Assembly (NCBI GenBank): GCA_019247135.1
Contig: JAFAPL010000026.1
Location: forward strand, 1-23,487
Length of the DNA stretch: 23,487 nucleotides
Direction: 5' to 3'
DNA from: Chloroflexota bacterium
Lineage (GTDB): Bacteria; Chloroflexota; UBA6077; CF-72
In this document: positions 7,793 through 15,337 of the stretch, one piece after another
Position numbering within the stretch: position 1 is the stretch's first letter
How the letters are laid out: each line of letters starts with the position of its first letter
Made by a program: the position numbers and the translations under genes
The notes under the pieces: generated by a model
Databases searched by the model: none
What the model saw: the letters and a program-made list of their open reading frames with translations, nothing else
Told to the model about the DNA's origin: nothing

Positions 7793-8629
7793 GTGGCCAG
7801 GCGCCGCTACGAAGAGAAGCTGCAAGGGCTGAATGCCCTGCGTGCTGAGGACGCCGGCGCGCAGGCGTACTTGAGCAAGGCGCTGCGGGATCCCAACAAC
7901 TACGTCGTGGCGCGCGCGGCGAGCATCGTCTCCGAATTCCGCGCCGAAGCACTCATTCCCGAGCTGGTCGAAGCCTGCGAGCGCTTCTATGTCAGCCCGG
8001 ATCCGCAATGCCTGGCCAAAGTTGCGCTCGCCCGCGCACTGCGCCACCTCGGCTATCACGACGCGGACTTCTACCTCCGCGGCTTGCGCCACGTCCAACT
8101 CGAGCCCGCATGGGGTGGCCGGGGTGACAGCGCCGGCGGACTCCGCGGCATCTGCGCGTTGGCGATCACTGAGTGTCCACTCGATCCGCTGCGGATCCTC
8201 AGCTACCTGACTGATGCGCTGGCCGATCCCGACAAACTGGTGCGCATCGACGTCGCCCGAGCGATCGCGCAAATGGCGCGCGACGAAGGCGCACTTCCAT
8301 TGCGGCTCCGCGTGCTCGTCGGAGATGAACCGGACGTGATCGGCGAGTGCTGCGCCGCGCTCCTGAGTATCACGCCAGGCGATGCCGTCCCATTCGTGGC
8401 GCGCCTGTTGGAGTGCGCCAGCCCAGACGTGCAGCTCGAGGCGGCGGCTGCCCTGGCGCAATCGCGCGAGCCAACGATCAGCGGCCTGTTGCGGGACTAT
8501 TTCGAGCGGCCACATCCGGGTGAGCTGCGCAAGGCGCTGCTGCTGGTCTTGCGCGCGTCGCCGCTGCGAATTGAACGCTGGGTCCAGGATGCTATTCGCG
8601 CTGATGAGGGAGAGGTACGCTTGCGGTGA
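7793..8629 (+). CDS. HEAT/armadillo-repeat-like protein
   Basis: A 278-residue soluble, Ala/Leu/Arg-rich helical protein made of repeated ~30-residue helix pairs. Examples are YLSKALRDPNNYVVARAASIV, YLTDALADPDKLVRIDVARAIA, and ARLLECASPDVQLEAAAALAQ. The recurring 'L.D.d..VR..AA.ala' pattern is that of HEAT or PBS-lyase HEAT-like repeats, which act as protein-binding scaffolds. I chose GTG at 7793 because AAAAGGGA sits five bases ahead of it. The open frame upstream to 7679 runs over the divergent permease gene and its promoter. Its TGA overlaps a possible GTG start of the importer B binding protein (GTGA at 8626-8629), so it heads that operon. No enzymatic motif is seen and the function is unknown. 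Confidence 0.7.
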   Translation: MARRRYEEKLQGLNALRAEDAGAQAYLSKALRDPNNYVVARAASIVSEFRAEALIPELVEACERFYVSPDPQCLAKVALARALRHLGYHDADFYLRGLRHVQLEPAWGGRGDSAGGLRGICALAITECPLDPLRILSYLTDALADPDKLVRIDVARAIAQMARDEGALPLRLRVLVGDEPDVIGECCAALLSITPGDAVPFVARLLECASPDVQLEAAAALAQSREPTISGLLRDYFERPHPGELRKALLLVLRASPLRIERWVQDAIRADEGEVRLR

Positions 8630-8640
8630 AGGGGGGCCTC

Positions 8641-10047
8641 ATGCCAGGCACCGGGAATCTGTCACGGCGTTCGTTTCTGCTAGGCGCCGCGAGCACGGTT
8701 GGCGTCACGTTGCTAGCCGCTTGCAGCGCGCCACAAGCGCCGGCCGCCAGCGGGGGTGGAAATGCACCCGCGGCCACCACCACCGGATCAGCCGGTGGCG
8801 CCGCGCCGACGACAGCGCCCGCTGCCGCTACCGGCACGCGAAAGACGGTGCTGTTCTGGGGTCGAGAGCAGTTCTTGCCAGAATCGAACGACTATCTGTC
8901 GGAGTCGGTGAAACTGGCCGGCCAGAAGGGCAACTTCGACGTCAGCATCCAACTGTTCAGCAATGATGAGCATCCGCAAAAAGAAGTCGTGGCTATGGAG
9001 TCCGGCGTTGTACCAGACGTGACCTACACGTACGCGCCGGCGTTGTGGGACCAGAACGGCTACGCGCTCGAAGTCCAGTCGTTGTACGACGAGATTGGCA
9101 AGTCCGGTGGTGGTTGGCTCGATCTCGCGGATGGCAGCTCGCGCACGTCCGCGGGCAAGCGCATTGCCATCCCGATGAACAACGAGCCGTGGTTCGTCCA
9201 TCTGCGTAAGGACAAGTTCGCGGACGTGGGCGTCACACTACCACTCAAGACCTACGACCAGATGATGGACGCCTTCCAGAAGGTGAATAAACCGTCTGAC
9301 GGCTTCTTCGCCTACGACGGGCAGATGACCGAGGCGGACTGGACCGGCAACGGCCTGCAATGGATGTGGATGTTCGGTGGCCGATTGTTCGACAAGGAAG
9401 GTCAACCGACCATCAACACGCCTCAGAACATCGCGGGCGTGAAGGCGTACACGGATTTATTCAAGAACAACATGATGCCGCCGGGCGTCGTGAGTCAGAA
9501 AGCGGCGGGGAACAACGAGGCCTGGCTGTCCGGTCAGACCGCGTGCGTCTCTAATCCCGGGAGCATCGTCCTGTCGATGCGCAAGGACAATCCAGACCTG
9601 CTCAAGAACACGTTCCTGCAAGCCTGGCCGTCACAAGTCGACTCTGGCAAGTTCATCCAGACGGCGGGCAGCGCAACCATCATCATCAACAAAAAGTCTC
9701 AAGCAATCGACGAAGCTATGCAGGTTGCGCGCATGATCCTGTCTCCCGAGCGGTATCCCACCCAGCTCGAGAAAGCCGGCTCGTACTGGTTCCCGATCAT
9801 GAAGAACTACCTCAACTTGCCGTTCTTTACCCAGGACGAATGGAACAAGGAAGTTACCGAGAACATCGTTCCGTGGACGCTAGCCGGCCAGGCGGACACC
9901 GGTCTCACGCCGATCTTCGACGACATCACGATCAGCGCCACCAACGACATGCTGCAAGCGATCGTCGTCCAGGGCAAGAGCGTCGAGGAAGGCGTGAAAA
10001 TTCTGGCGGACGCAGCGGCGGCTGCGAAAGCCAAGTTCAAGCTCTAG
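8641..10047 (+). CDS. Importer B: carbohydrate ABC transporter substrate-binding lipoprotein
   Basis: A 468-residue family 1 solute-binding protein. It has a Tat-type signal SRRSFLLG (8-15), a hydrophobic core and a lipobox LLAAC with Cys28, then an Ala/Thr/Gly/Pro linker to about residue 65. The mature part shows the usual two-lobed binding-protein pattern, for example TYDQMMDAFQKVNKP and a C-terminal VVQGKSVEEGVKILADAAAAAKAKFK helix. The start is ATG at 8641, with AAGGGGG just upstream. A GTG at 8626 is also in frame and overlaps the stop of the HEAT-repeat gene. It is followed ten bases later by two permease genes on the same strand, so this importer has a conventional order. The ligand is unknown. 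Confidence 0.88.
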   Translation: MPGTGNLSRRSFLLGAASTVGVTLLAACSAPQAPAASGGGNAPAATTTGSAGGAAPTTAPAAATGTRKTVLFWGREQFLPESNDYLSESVKLAGQKGNFDVSIQLFSNDEHPQKEVVAMESGVVPDVTYTYAPALWDQNGYALEVQSLYDEIGKSGGGWLDLADGSSRTSAGKRIAIPMNNEPWFVHLRKDKFADVGVTLPLKTYDQMMDAFQKVNKPSDGFFAYDGQMTEADWTGNGLQWMWMFGGRLFDKEGQPTINTPQNIAGVKAYTDLFKNNMMPPGVVSQKAAGNNEAWLSGQTACVSNPGSIVLSMRKDNPDLLKNTFLQAWPSQVDSGKFIQTAGSATIIINKKSQAIDEAMQVARMILSPERYPTQLEKAGSYWFPIMKNYLNLPFFTQDEWNKEVTENIVPWTLAGQADTGLTPIFDDITISATNDMLQAIVVQGKSVEEGVKILADAAAAAKAKFKL

Positions 10048-10057
10048 GCGCGAACCG

Positions 10058-10996
10058 ATGGCTCTTCAAGCCGGTGCGCGCACCGCGGGCGCGACAACGT
10101 GGTGGTCGCGCCGGACGTTAGCGCGCGATCAGGCCGTCTTCGGGTACTCGCTGCTGGCACCCGCCGCGGTGCTGATCATTGTGCTGGTCGGCGTGCCATT
10201 CGTCCGCGCACTCTGGCTCAGCTTTCACAGGAAGCTGCTGGGTGCCGAAGACGCGCCCTGGATCGGCCTGCAGAACTACGCCGCCCTGCTCGCCGACCAG
10301 ACCTTCTGGCTCGCAGTGAAGAACACGTTCATCTTCACGACCGGATCGATTGGCTGCAAATTGATCCTCGGGCTGAGCATCGCCCTGGTGCTCAATGAGG
10401 CGCTGCCATTGCGCGGTCTCTGGCGATCGATGGTCATGCTGCCGTACGCGATGCCAACGCTCGTGTCTGTGCTGGTGTGGAAGTGGATGTACAACGACGT
10501 GGCGGGCGTTCTGAACTATCTCGCCTCGTCGGCCAGACTGACCAACCATCCAATCTTGTGGCTAGGCGACCCGAACTTCGCTCTGCCCTCCGTCATCGCG
10601 GTGAACGTGTGGCGTGGCTTCCCGTTTTTCGTCATCACCATCCTGGCCGGATTGCAGACGGTGCCGCAGGAGCTCTATGACGCGGCCAAGGTCGATGGCG
10701 CCGGTGTGTGGGCGCGTTTCGTCAATGTCACCGCACCCGGCATTCTGCCGGTTGTCGCCGTGACGACGCTCTTCTCGGCGATCCTCACGTTCAATGATTT
10801 CTCGATTATCTGGATCCTGACGCAGGGCGGGCCGGGCAATGCCACGCAGGTGCTCGCGACGTTGACGTACAAGATCTCGATCCCAGGCCTGGAGCTGGGC
10901 AAAGGCGTGGCCGTTTCGGTGTTGATGTTGCCCATTCTCGTCGGGCTGATCTTGTTGTTGAATCGCTTCATCGCCCGCCGTGAGGAGCTCGCATGA
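10058..10996 (+). CDS. Importer B: carbohydrate ABC transporter permease, MalF type
   Basis: A 312-residue CUT1 permease. It has a cytosolic N terminus with WWSRRTLARDQAVFGY before the first span, then GLQNYAALLADQTFWLAVKNT, the family's first-loop signature. The EAA loop is DAAKVDGAGVWARFVNVTAPG, and the late loop is ILTQGGPGNATQVLATLTY. Six membrane spans are recognisable. It starts with ATG at 10058, ten bases after the binding-protein stop, and its TGA overlaps the ATG of the next permease (ATGA). The three genes form one operon lacking an ATPase. Confidence 0.9.
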   Translation: MALQAGARTAGATTWWSRRTLARDQAVFGYSLLAPAAVLIIVLVGVPFVRALWLSFHRKLLGAEDAPWIGLQNYAALLADQTFWLAVKNTFIFTTGSIGCKLILGLSIALVLNEALPLRGLWRSMVMLPYAMPTLVSVLVWKWMYNDVAGVLNYLASSARLTNHPILWLGDPNFALPSVIAVNVWRGFPFFVITILAGLQTVPQELYDAAKVDGAGVWARFVNVTAPGILPVVAVTTLFSAILTFNDFSIIWILTQGGPGNATQVLATLTYKISIPGLELGKGVAVSVLMLPILVGLILLLNRFIARREELA

Positions 10997-11889
10997 CTTC
11001 GGCCGCCATTGCTCGACGTGGCGACACGAGTGCGGAACGTCGTCAGATTGCTGTCCAGCGGTTTCAGCGCATCGCCCTGCGTGCTTTCGGCGTGGTGCTT
11101 CTCGCATTCGTGCTTCTGGTCGCGCTGTTTCCGCCGTATTTCATGGTGATCACCGCGCTTCATCCACCCAGCCTCAGCTTCAACCGCACGCCAACGCTAT
11201 TTTCGACCGATTTGTCGCTCCGCGCCTTCACCGATCTCTTTGAGAAATACCCGTACGTCACGTGGATGGCGAATACGACGCTGGTCGCGGTGTGCAGCAC
11301 CATCTTTTCGGTAACCGTGGCGACACTCGCGGCGTACAGTCTGTCGCGGCTGCGTTATCCAGGCCGTGGCACGCTTTCGAGTGCAGTCTTTTTCGTCTAC
11401 CTGTTTCCGTCGACGCTGTTGTTCATCCCGATCTATATCGTCTTGAACAGCCTGCATTTGCTGGACTGGCTGCCGGCGCTGATCGCCGTCTATCTGACCT
11501 TTTCAGTGCCGTTCAGCATCTGGCTGTTGAAGGCGTACTTTCTGACCATCCCACGCGAGCTCGAAGATGCGGCCATGGTGGACGGCGCGACGCGTTGGCA
11601 AAGCCTCGTGTTGATCGTGATGCCATTGGCCACGCCAGGCATCGCCGTCGCGTGCATCTATTCGTTCACCCTGGCATGGAACGAGTACCTGTACGCGTTC
11701 ACGCTGCTGAGTGATCAGGCCAAGTTCACGCTCGCGCCGGGCTTGACCAAGCTGATCTTCGGGGACGTGTTCTTGTGGGGCATGATCATGGCCGGTGGCG
11801 TGCTCATGAGCGCGCCGTTGCTGGTGCTGTACTTCATTGCCCAGCGCTACATCGTCGCGGGATTGTCCGCCGGAGCCGTGAAAGGCTAG
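10993..11889 (+). CDS. Importer B: carbohydrate ABC transporter permease, MalG type
   Basis: A 298-residue CUT1 permease. It has about 30 cytosolic residues, a first span followed by ALFPPYFMVITALHPPS, and six spans in total. The EAA loop is EDAAMVDGATRWQSLVLIVMP, and the family tail is IVAGLSAGAVKG. The start ATG overlaps the previous stop by four bases. Its TAG stop lies in a CTAG palindrome shared with the stop of the convergent PucR-type gene, so the two coding regions overlap by four bases with no spacer. It pairs with the permease at 10058-10996. Confidence 0.9.
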   Translation: MTSAAIARRGDTSAERRQIAVQRFQRIALRAFGVVLLAFVLLVALFPPYFMVITALHPPSLSFNRTPTLFSTDLSLRAFTDLFEKYPYVTWMANTTLVAVCSTIFSVTVATLAAYSLSRLRYPGRGTLSSAVFFVYLFPSTLLFIPIYIVLNSLHLLDWLPALIAVYLTFSVPFSIWLLKAYFLTIPRELEDAAMVDGATRWQSLVLIVMPLATPGIAVACIYSFTLAWNEYLYAFTLLSDQAKFTLAPGLTKLIFGDVFLWGMIMAGGVLMSAPLLVLYFIAQRYIVAGLSAGAVKG

Positions 11890-13094
11890 CGCTGCGCGCG
11901 GGAGATCCGAATCGCGACCGCGAGCTCGACGAGATCGGCTGGCGTGAGCGTCGCGCGGTCGAGCAGTGCGGAAACGCGCTCGAGACGGTTGTGCACGCTG
12001 TTGAAGTGGATTCTGAGCTGCTGCGCCGCGTGCGTTGCATCATTGCCAGCGTCGACATAGGCCAGAACGGTGTCGGCAAGTGCCGCGCTCCGCTCGGAGC
12101 CGAGCGCTACGAGCGGGCCCGCTGCCTGCAGCGCCAACCGCTGAGCTACGGAGTCCGCGGAAGACGCAAGGTAACGCAATAGGCCGAGCCGCCGCAGGTC
12201 GACGCACGGCTCGTCGGTGGTTGCCGCGTGCAGAGCGCGCGCTGCTTCCCAGTAGCCGCGCGGTATTTCGGCAATACCCCGACACGTCGTGCTGATGCCC
12301 GCACGCGCAGTCACCCCACTGCGTCGACCGAACGCAGGTAGCGCCTCCGCAACCACCGGCGTGGTGTCAGGCGCACGCAGAATCGAAACGACCTCATCGC
12401 GTCGCACGACGACGAACCGAAACGACGTCACATTGAAGGCGGCGCGGCTCACTTCTGCCGCGAGGACCTGCGCAAGGCGTTCGGCATCGACCGAGAGCAC
12501 AGGGACCAGGACCGCGACGCAGTATTGCTCGTCAGGCTCGAAGCCCATTGACGCGGCAATATCCGCGGCGTCCGCGCGTCCGGCGTAGCGGCCCTCCAGC
12601 AGGTCGTCCAGCAGCTGGCGACGCACGAGTTCAGTGCGACCCATGACCATCTGCTGGCGGGCAAGGTAGCTGTCGGTCAGCACGCGGCTGGCTGCATCCA
12701 TGTAGTCGAGGCTCTTGCGGACCAACCACAAGCCCGCGGGCGCGTCGCCCGCGCTGATCTCGGCGATGTGCCGGCTCAGCACGCGGTGGCCTACGCGCAG
12801 TCCGTCGAGCAGCGCAGCCATGGGGAACGCGTCCTCAGCCCGCCGGCTGCCGACTTCGCGCACGAACTCCAGGTCGCCCCGATGGGCGGCGCGGCCGTCG
12901 CGCGTCGTCCTCGCGAAAACACGCACATGTTCCGCGCAGTGGCCGATGAACCGTTCTTTGAATTGGCGATCATGACGGGCGACGGCGCCGATCGGGGCGA
13001 CATCGCGCACGATTGCCTCGGCCATGGCTGCGCCGACGTCGTCGGCGCAGGCCTCGAGTCGGTCCAGCAGATCCTGGATTTGTGCGTCGATCAC
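11886..13094 (-). CDS. PucR-family transcriptional regulator
   Basis: A 402-residue regulator. The N-terminal ~165 residues are a helical sensor-like domain (EACADDVGAAMAEAIVRD, then HCAEHVRVFARTTRDG). The middle, about residues 170-300, resembles the degenerate GGDEF-like CdaR/PucR region. The C terminus has the PucR-type helix-turn-helix, AAQQLRIHFNSVHNRLERV, in which NSVHNRL corresponds to the usual NTVRYRL. I chose GTG at 13094 because an excellent GGAGGG lies eight bases ahead. The ATG at 13163 would add 23 residues and overlap the divergent start. PucR proteins usually respond to a catabolic substrate and control nearby genes. Likely targets are itself, the divergent YCII gene and perhaps importer B. 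Confidence 0.82.
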   Translation of the reverse strand: MIDAQIQDLLDRLEACADDVGAAMAEAIVRDVAPIGAVARHDRQFKERFIGHCAEHVRVFARTTRDGRAAHRGDLEFVREVGSRRAEDAFPMAALLDGLRVGHRVLSRHIAEISAGDAPAGLWLVRKSLDYMDAASRVLTDSYLARQQMVMGRTELVRRQLLDDLLEGRYAGRADAADIAASMGFEPDEQYCVAVLVPVLSVDAERLAQVLAAEVSRAAFNVTSFRFVVVRRDEVVSILRAPDTTPVVAEALPAFGRRSGVTARAGISTTCRGIAEIPRGYWEAARALHAATTDEPCVDLRRLGLLRYLASSADSVAQRLALQAAGPLVALGSERSAALADTVLAYVDAGNDATHAAQQLRIHFNSVHNRLERVSALLDRATLTPADLVELAVAIRISRAQR

Positions 13095-13102
13095 AACTTT
13101 GG

Positions 13103-13108
13103 CCCTCC
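13103..13108 (-). promoter_or_regulatory. Ribosome-binding site that fixes the PucR-type gene start
   Basis: On the minus strand GGAGGG lies eight bases before GTG at 13094. This is the strongest ribosome-binding site near the gene and argues against the longer frame from ATG 13163. Confidence 0.55.
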
Positions 13109-13147
13109 AGTTTGGGTGCCGAGCCAGTGCATCGTGTGGTGCAGCCC

Positions 13148-13155
13148 AGAATAAT
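13148..13155. promoter_or_regulatory. Overlapping divergent -10-like elements between PucR-type and YCII genes
   Basis: AGAATAAT reads as AATAAT (13150-13155, plus strand), one base off TATAAT and six bases before the ATG at 13162. On the minus strand it reads TATTCT (13153-13148), which would give a leader of about 47 bases for the PucR-type gene. No good -35 is visible for either. This could be a compact shared control site. Confidence 0.3.
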
Positions 13156-13161
13156 CGGCGC

Positions 13162-13476
13162 ATGCCGAACTACGTGCTGATCTACAAGGGTGGGGCGATG
13201 GGACAGAGCGAGGCCGAGCGGAACCAGATCATGGCCGCGTGGGGGCAGTGGTTTGGGTCGCTCGGACAGGATGTGGTCGACGGTGGCAATCCGTTTGGAC
13301 CGTCGCGGTCGATTGGGGCGAACGGCAGTGTCGGCGGAGGTGCCACCTCTGGTCTGACCGGCTATTCCATCCTCAAAGCCAGCAACCTGGACGAGGCGAC
13401 GGAGAAAGCCCGAGGGTGCCCTGTGCTCAAAGGCGGCGCAAGCGTCGAGGTGTACGAGACATTCAACGCGATGTGA
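13162..13476 (+). CDS. YCII-related / DGPF-domain protein
   Basis: A 104-residue protein of the YCII-like (PF03795) alpha/beta ferredoxin-like fold. The N-terminal strand is MPNYVLIYKGG. It is followed by the helix AERNQIMAAWGQWFGSLG, then VVDGGNPFGPSRSIG, and a C-terminal GYSILKASNLDEATEKARGCPVLKG, ending in a strand with VEVYET. Such small proteins often accompany sigma factors or catabolic genes and have poorly defined roles. The start ATG at 13162 has no Shine-Dalgarno but has a -10-like AATAAT exactly six bases upstream, suggesting a leaderless message. It is divergent from the PucR-type gene and convergent with the ClpS-like gene. Confidence 0.8.
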   Translation: MPNYVLIYKGGAMGQSEAERNQIMAAWGQWFGSLGQDVVDGGNPFGPSRSIGANGSVGGGATSGLTGYSILKASNLDEATEKARGCPVLKGGASVEVYETFNAM

Positions 13477-13480
13477 GCGG

Positions 13481-13499
13481 AGACGGCTGGCGGCCGTCT
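13481..13499. terminator. Hairpin between convergent YCII and ClpS-like genes
   Basis: AGACGGC (13481-13487), loop TGGCG, then GCCGTCT (13493-13499) form a perfect seven-pair stem between the two convergent stop codons, touching the ClpS-like stop. It could work in both directions. A real T-run is lacking on either side, so it may be only a weak or Rho-assisted terminator. Confidence 0.4.
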
Positions 13500-13792
13500 T
13501 ATGCGTCTGATTCGACGACTGTCCGCAGGCCGAAGCTCTGGAGCCGGGCACACCAGTGTTCGGCTCTTTCTTTCGGTCCAGTCGCGACGACGCTCGCGCC
13601 GGTCGTATGGATCTCCCATGCGTGCGCGTGCGCGCGAGGTCGGGTCATCCGCGGCACCACTCGGCACAGCGCCACCTCGACGTCGTCGAACGAGTGGCAC
13701 TGGCAATCCAGGACAATGACCTTGTGCGGCAGCAGCTGCCGCGGCAAGACCTTCAGATCGGGTGCGACTGGCGCGACGCTCACCGCCGCCAT
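13499..13792 (-). CDS. ClpS-family adaptor-like protein
   Basis: A 97-residue protein whose residues 22-95 follow the ClpS fold: PHKVIVLD opening strand, a helix FDDVEVALCRVV, then EIHTTGASVVATGPKERAEHWCARL and a closing strand GLRTVVE. ClpS binds the N-domain of ClpA/ClpC and delivers N-degron substrates. In E. coli ClpS, Asn34-Asp35-Asp36 and His66 hold the substrate's amino terminus. Here the matching run is Asp29-Cys30-Gln31, while the histidine survives as His62. The acidic pair is therefore lost, and classic N-degron binding is doubtful. ATG at 13792 is the start, 32 bases from the divergent oxidoreductase. No Clp protease or ATPase is nearby. Confidence 0.72.
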   Translation of the reverse strand: MAAVSVAPVAPDLKVLPRQLLPHKVIVLDCQCHSFDDVEVALCRVVPRMTRPRAHAHAWEIHTTGASVVATGPKERAEHWCARLQSFGLRTVVESDA

Positions 13793-13812
13793 TGTCTCAC
13801 AGGCAGGCAGCC

Positions 13813-13818
13813 TATCCT
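13813..13818 (+). promoter_or_regulatory. -10-like hexamer for a possibly leaderless oxidoreductase gene
   Basis: TATCCT ends six bases before the GTG at 13825, the spacing expected when transcription starts on the start codon itself. It overlaps a minus-strand TAGGCT (13814-13809) that could serve the divergent ClpS-like gene. No Shine-Dalgarno is present. Confidence 0.35.
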
Positions 13819-13824
13819 GAACGG

Positions 13825-15012
13825 GTGAGCGGCCAGCAGGTCAATATCGCAATCGTCGGGACCGGCTTCATCGCCGAAACGCGCGCACGCTCCTACGCTG
13901 GGGTGACCGGGTACGAACCGCGGCTTGTCGCCGCCGTCAGCCGCTCGCGCGACCGTCTGGAAGATTACGCCGGCCGACACGGCATCCCCGACGTGTACAC
14001 CGATCTCAAACCGGTCCTGGAGCGCACCGACGTTCAGGTAGTTGACCTGTGTGTGCCGAACCACCTGCATCGGCCGTTTACCGAAGCGGCGGCAGCCGCG
14101 GGAAAGCACGTCATCTGTTCGAAACCGCTCACCGCGTTCGACGGTGCAGGCCTGGCGCCCGATGCTCGCGTCGGCGAAGTTCCGCGGGCCGAGATGCTGC
14201 GCGTCGCGGACGAAAACGCCACCGCCATGGTCGACGCGGCGCGCGAAGCGAACGTCTTCCTCATGTACGCCGAGAACTGGGTGTATGCGCCGTCGATCGC
14301 GAAGGCGGATCGGTTGGCCGCGGCCTCTGGCGGAGCGATTCTCGAGATGCGCGGCGGCGAATGTCACAGTGGCTCGCATTCGCCGTATTCGAAGGAGTGG
14401 CGCACCACCGGTGGCGGAGCCTTGTTGCGGCTCGGCGTGCATCCGATGGGCGCAATGCTCCATTTGAAGAGGCAAGAAGGGTTGCGCCGGTGGGGACGGC
14501 CGATCCGGCCGCGCGCCGTATTTGCCGAAGTCGCTGACCTGACGCAAACACCCGGCTTTCTGCAAGAGGAGAAGCACTTCATCCGAACGGGCTGGGTGGA
14601 CGTCGAGAACTGGGGCACAGCCATCCTGACCTTCGACGACGGCACGCGTGGGATCGTCTGGTCGTCGGATGCGGTGCTCGGCGGCATGGAGAGCACGCTG
14701 CAAGTGTTGATGTCGAACGCACACATCAAGTGCAACCTGTCCCACACGCGGCTGGTCGAGGCGTTTGCACCCGAGGCGTCGGTGTTCGGGGACGAATACA
14801 TGATCGAGAAGCTCGAGACATCCGCGGGCTGGAGTCCGCCGGCTCCGGACGAGGACTGGGCGCAGGGGCACCGCCAGATGGTCCAGGATTTCGTCGCCTC
14901 GGTCGCTCGAGGCCGCGAGCCGCTTGCGACGGGCGAACTCGGCCGCGATGTGATTCGCCTGGTCTATGCGGCGTACCTCAGCGCGGCCGAAGGCAGACGC
15001 GTCGAGCTCTGA
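13825..15012 (+). CDS. Gfo/Idh/MocA family oxidoreductase (insertion-bearing subfamily)
   Basis: A 395-residue NAD(P)-dependent dehydrogenase. The Rossmann motif GTGFIA is at 12-17. SKPLT, with Lys100 as the candidate catalytic lysine, replaces EKPLT. A ~25-residue insertion follows (DGAGLAPDARVGEVPRAEML), then YAENWVYAPSIAKAD. GGGALLRLGVHPMGAML carries the conserved histidine region. The C-terminal beta-sheet domain contains DGTRGIVWSSD. The chosen start is GTG at 13825, which gives a normal short N terminus before the first strand (QVNIAIVGTG). The upstream part of the frame overlaps the ClpS-like gene. These enzymes oxidise or reduce a hydroxyl on sugars, inositols or glycosides. The substrate is unknown and the gene stands alone. 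Confidence 0.85.
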   Translation: MSGQQVNIAIVGTGFIAETRARSYAGVTGYEPRLVAAVSRSRDRLEDYAGRHGIPDVYTDLKPVLERTDVQVVDLCVPNHLHRPFTEAAAAAGKHVICSKPLTAFDGAGLAPDARVGEVPRAEMLRVADENATAMVDAAREANVFLMYAENWVYAPSIAKADRLAAASGGAILEMRGGECHSGSHSPYSKEWRTTGGGALLRLGVHPMGAMLHLKRQEGLRRWGRPIRPRAVFAEVADLTQTPGFLQEEKHFIRTGWVDVENWGTAILTFDDGTRGIVWSSDAVLGGMESTLQVLMSNAHIKCNLSHTRLVEAFAPEASVFGDEYMIEKLETSAGWSPPAPDEDWAQGHRQMVQDFVASVARGREPLATGELGRDVIRLVYAAYLSAAEGRRVEL

Positions 15013-15017
15013 AGCTC
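15004..15017. other. Small hairpin spanning two convergent stop codons
   Basis: GAGCT-CTGA-AGCTC forms a five-pair stem with a four-base loop. It covers the end of the oxidoreductase gene and the last bases of the convergent monooxygenase-fold gene. It is short, has no T-run and may be chance. Confidence 0.2.
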
Positions 15018-15294
15018 AGACGACGACTTCCGCGTCGAACGTCACGGCCGTGCCGGTCGACGTCGCGCCTGGCGCCCCGTGATGGCTACCAAACATCGGA
15101 CTGCTGCGATACGCCTCCATCGCTTCGCGCGATTCCCATCGAGACACGGCCTCCAGCGTCGAATCGTTCCGCCAGAGCTCAAACCCGAGGAATCCGGGAA
15201 AGCGCTTGAGCTCCGGCCCGCCGCGCCGGAAGCCCTCGACCATCCGCTCCTGCGCTTCGCGCGGTGCGGTGATGCGTGTGACTGCCACAAACAT
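15016..15294 (-). CDS. Antibiotic biosynthesis monooxygenase (ABM)-fold protein
   Basis: A 92-residue ferredoxin-like-fold protein. Strand MFVAVTRITA, helix APREAQERMVEGFRRG, PGFLGFELWRND, and LEAVSRWESREAMEAYRSSPMFG match the ABM pattern (PF03992). That family includes quinone-forming monooxygenases and IsdG-type haem-degrading proteins. The WESREAMEAYRSSP helix is typical of the IsdG/HmoB-like end of the family. The ATG at 15294 has GGGGAA a few bases upstream and begins at the first beta-strand. The frame extends to 15435 but would overlap the divergent cupredoxin gene. Whether it acts on haem, quinols or nothing enzymatic cannot be told. Confidence 0.75.
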   Translation of the reverse strand: MFVAVTRITAPREAQERMVEGFRRGGPELKRFPGFLGFELWRNDSTLEAVSRWESREAMEAYRSSPMFGSHHGAPGATSTGTAVTFDAEVVV

Positions 15295-15325
15295 ATATTC
15301 CCCAGCATAGCCACGCCAGAAGGGG

Positions 15326-15331
15326 TACCGT
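15326..15331 (+). promoter_or_regulatory. -10-like hexamer for a possibly leaderless cupredoxin gene
   Basis: TACCGT ends six bases before the ATG at 15338, repeating the spacing seen at 13150-13155 and 13813-13818. An AAGGGG lies further upstream, too far from the ATG for an ideal ribosome-binding site. Weak evidence alone. Confidence 0.28.
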
Positions 15332-15337
15332 GGCGCC

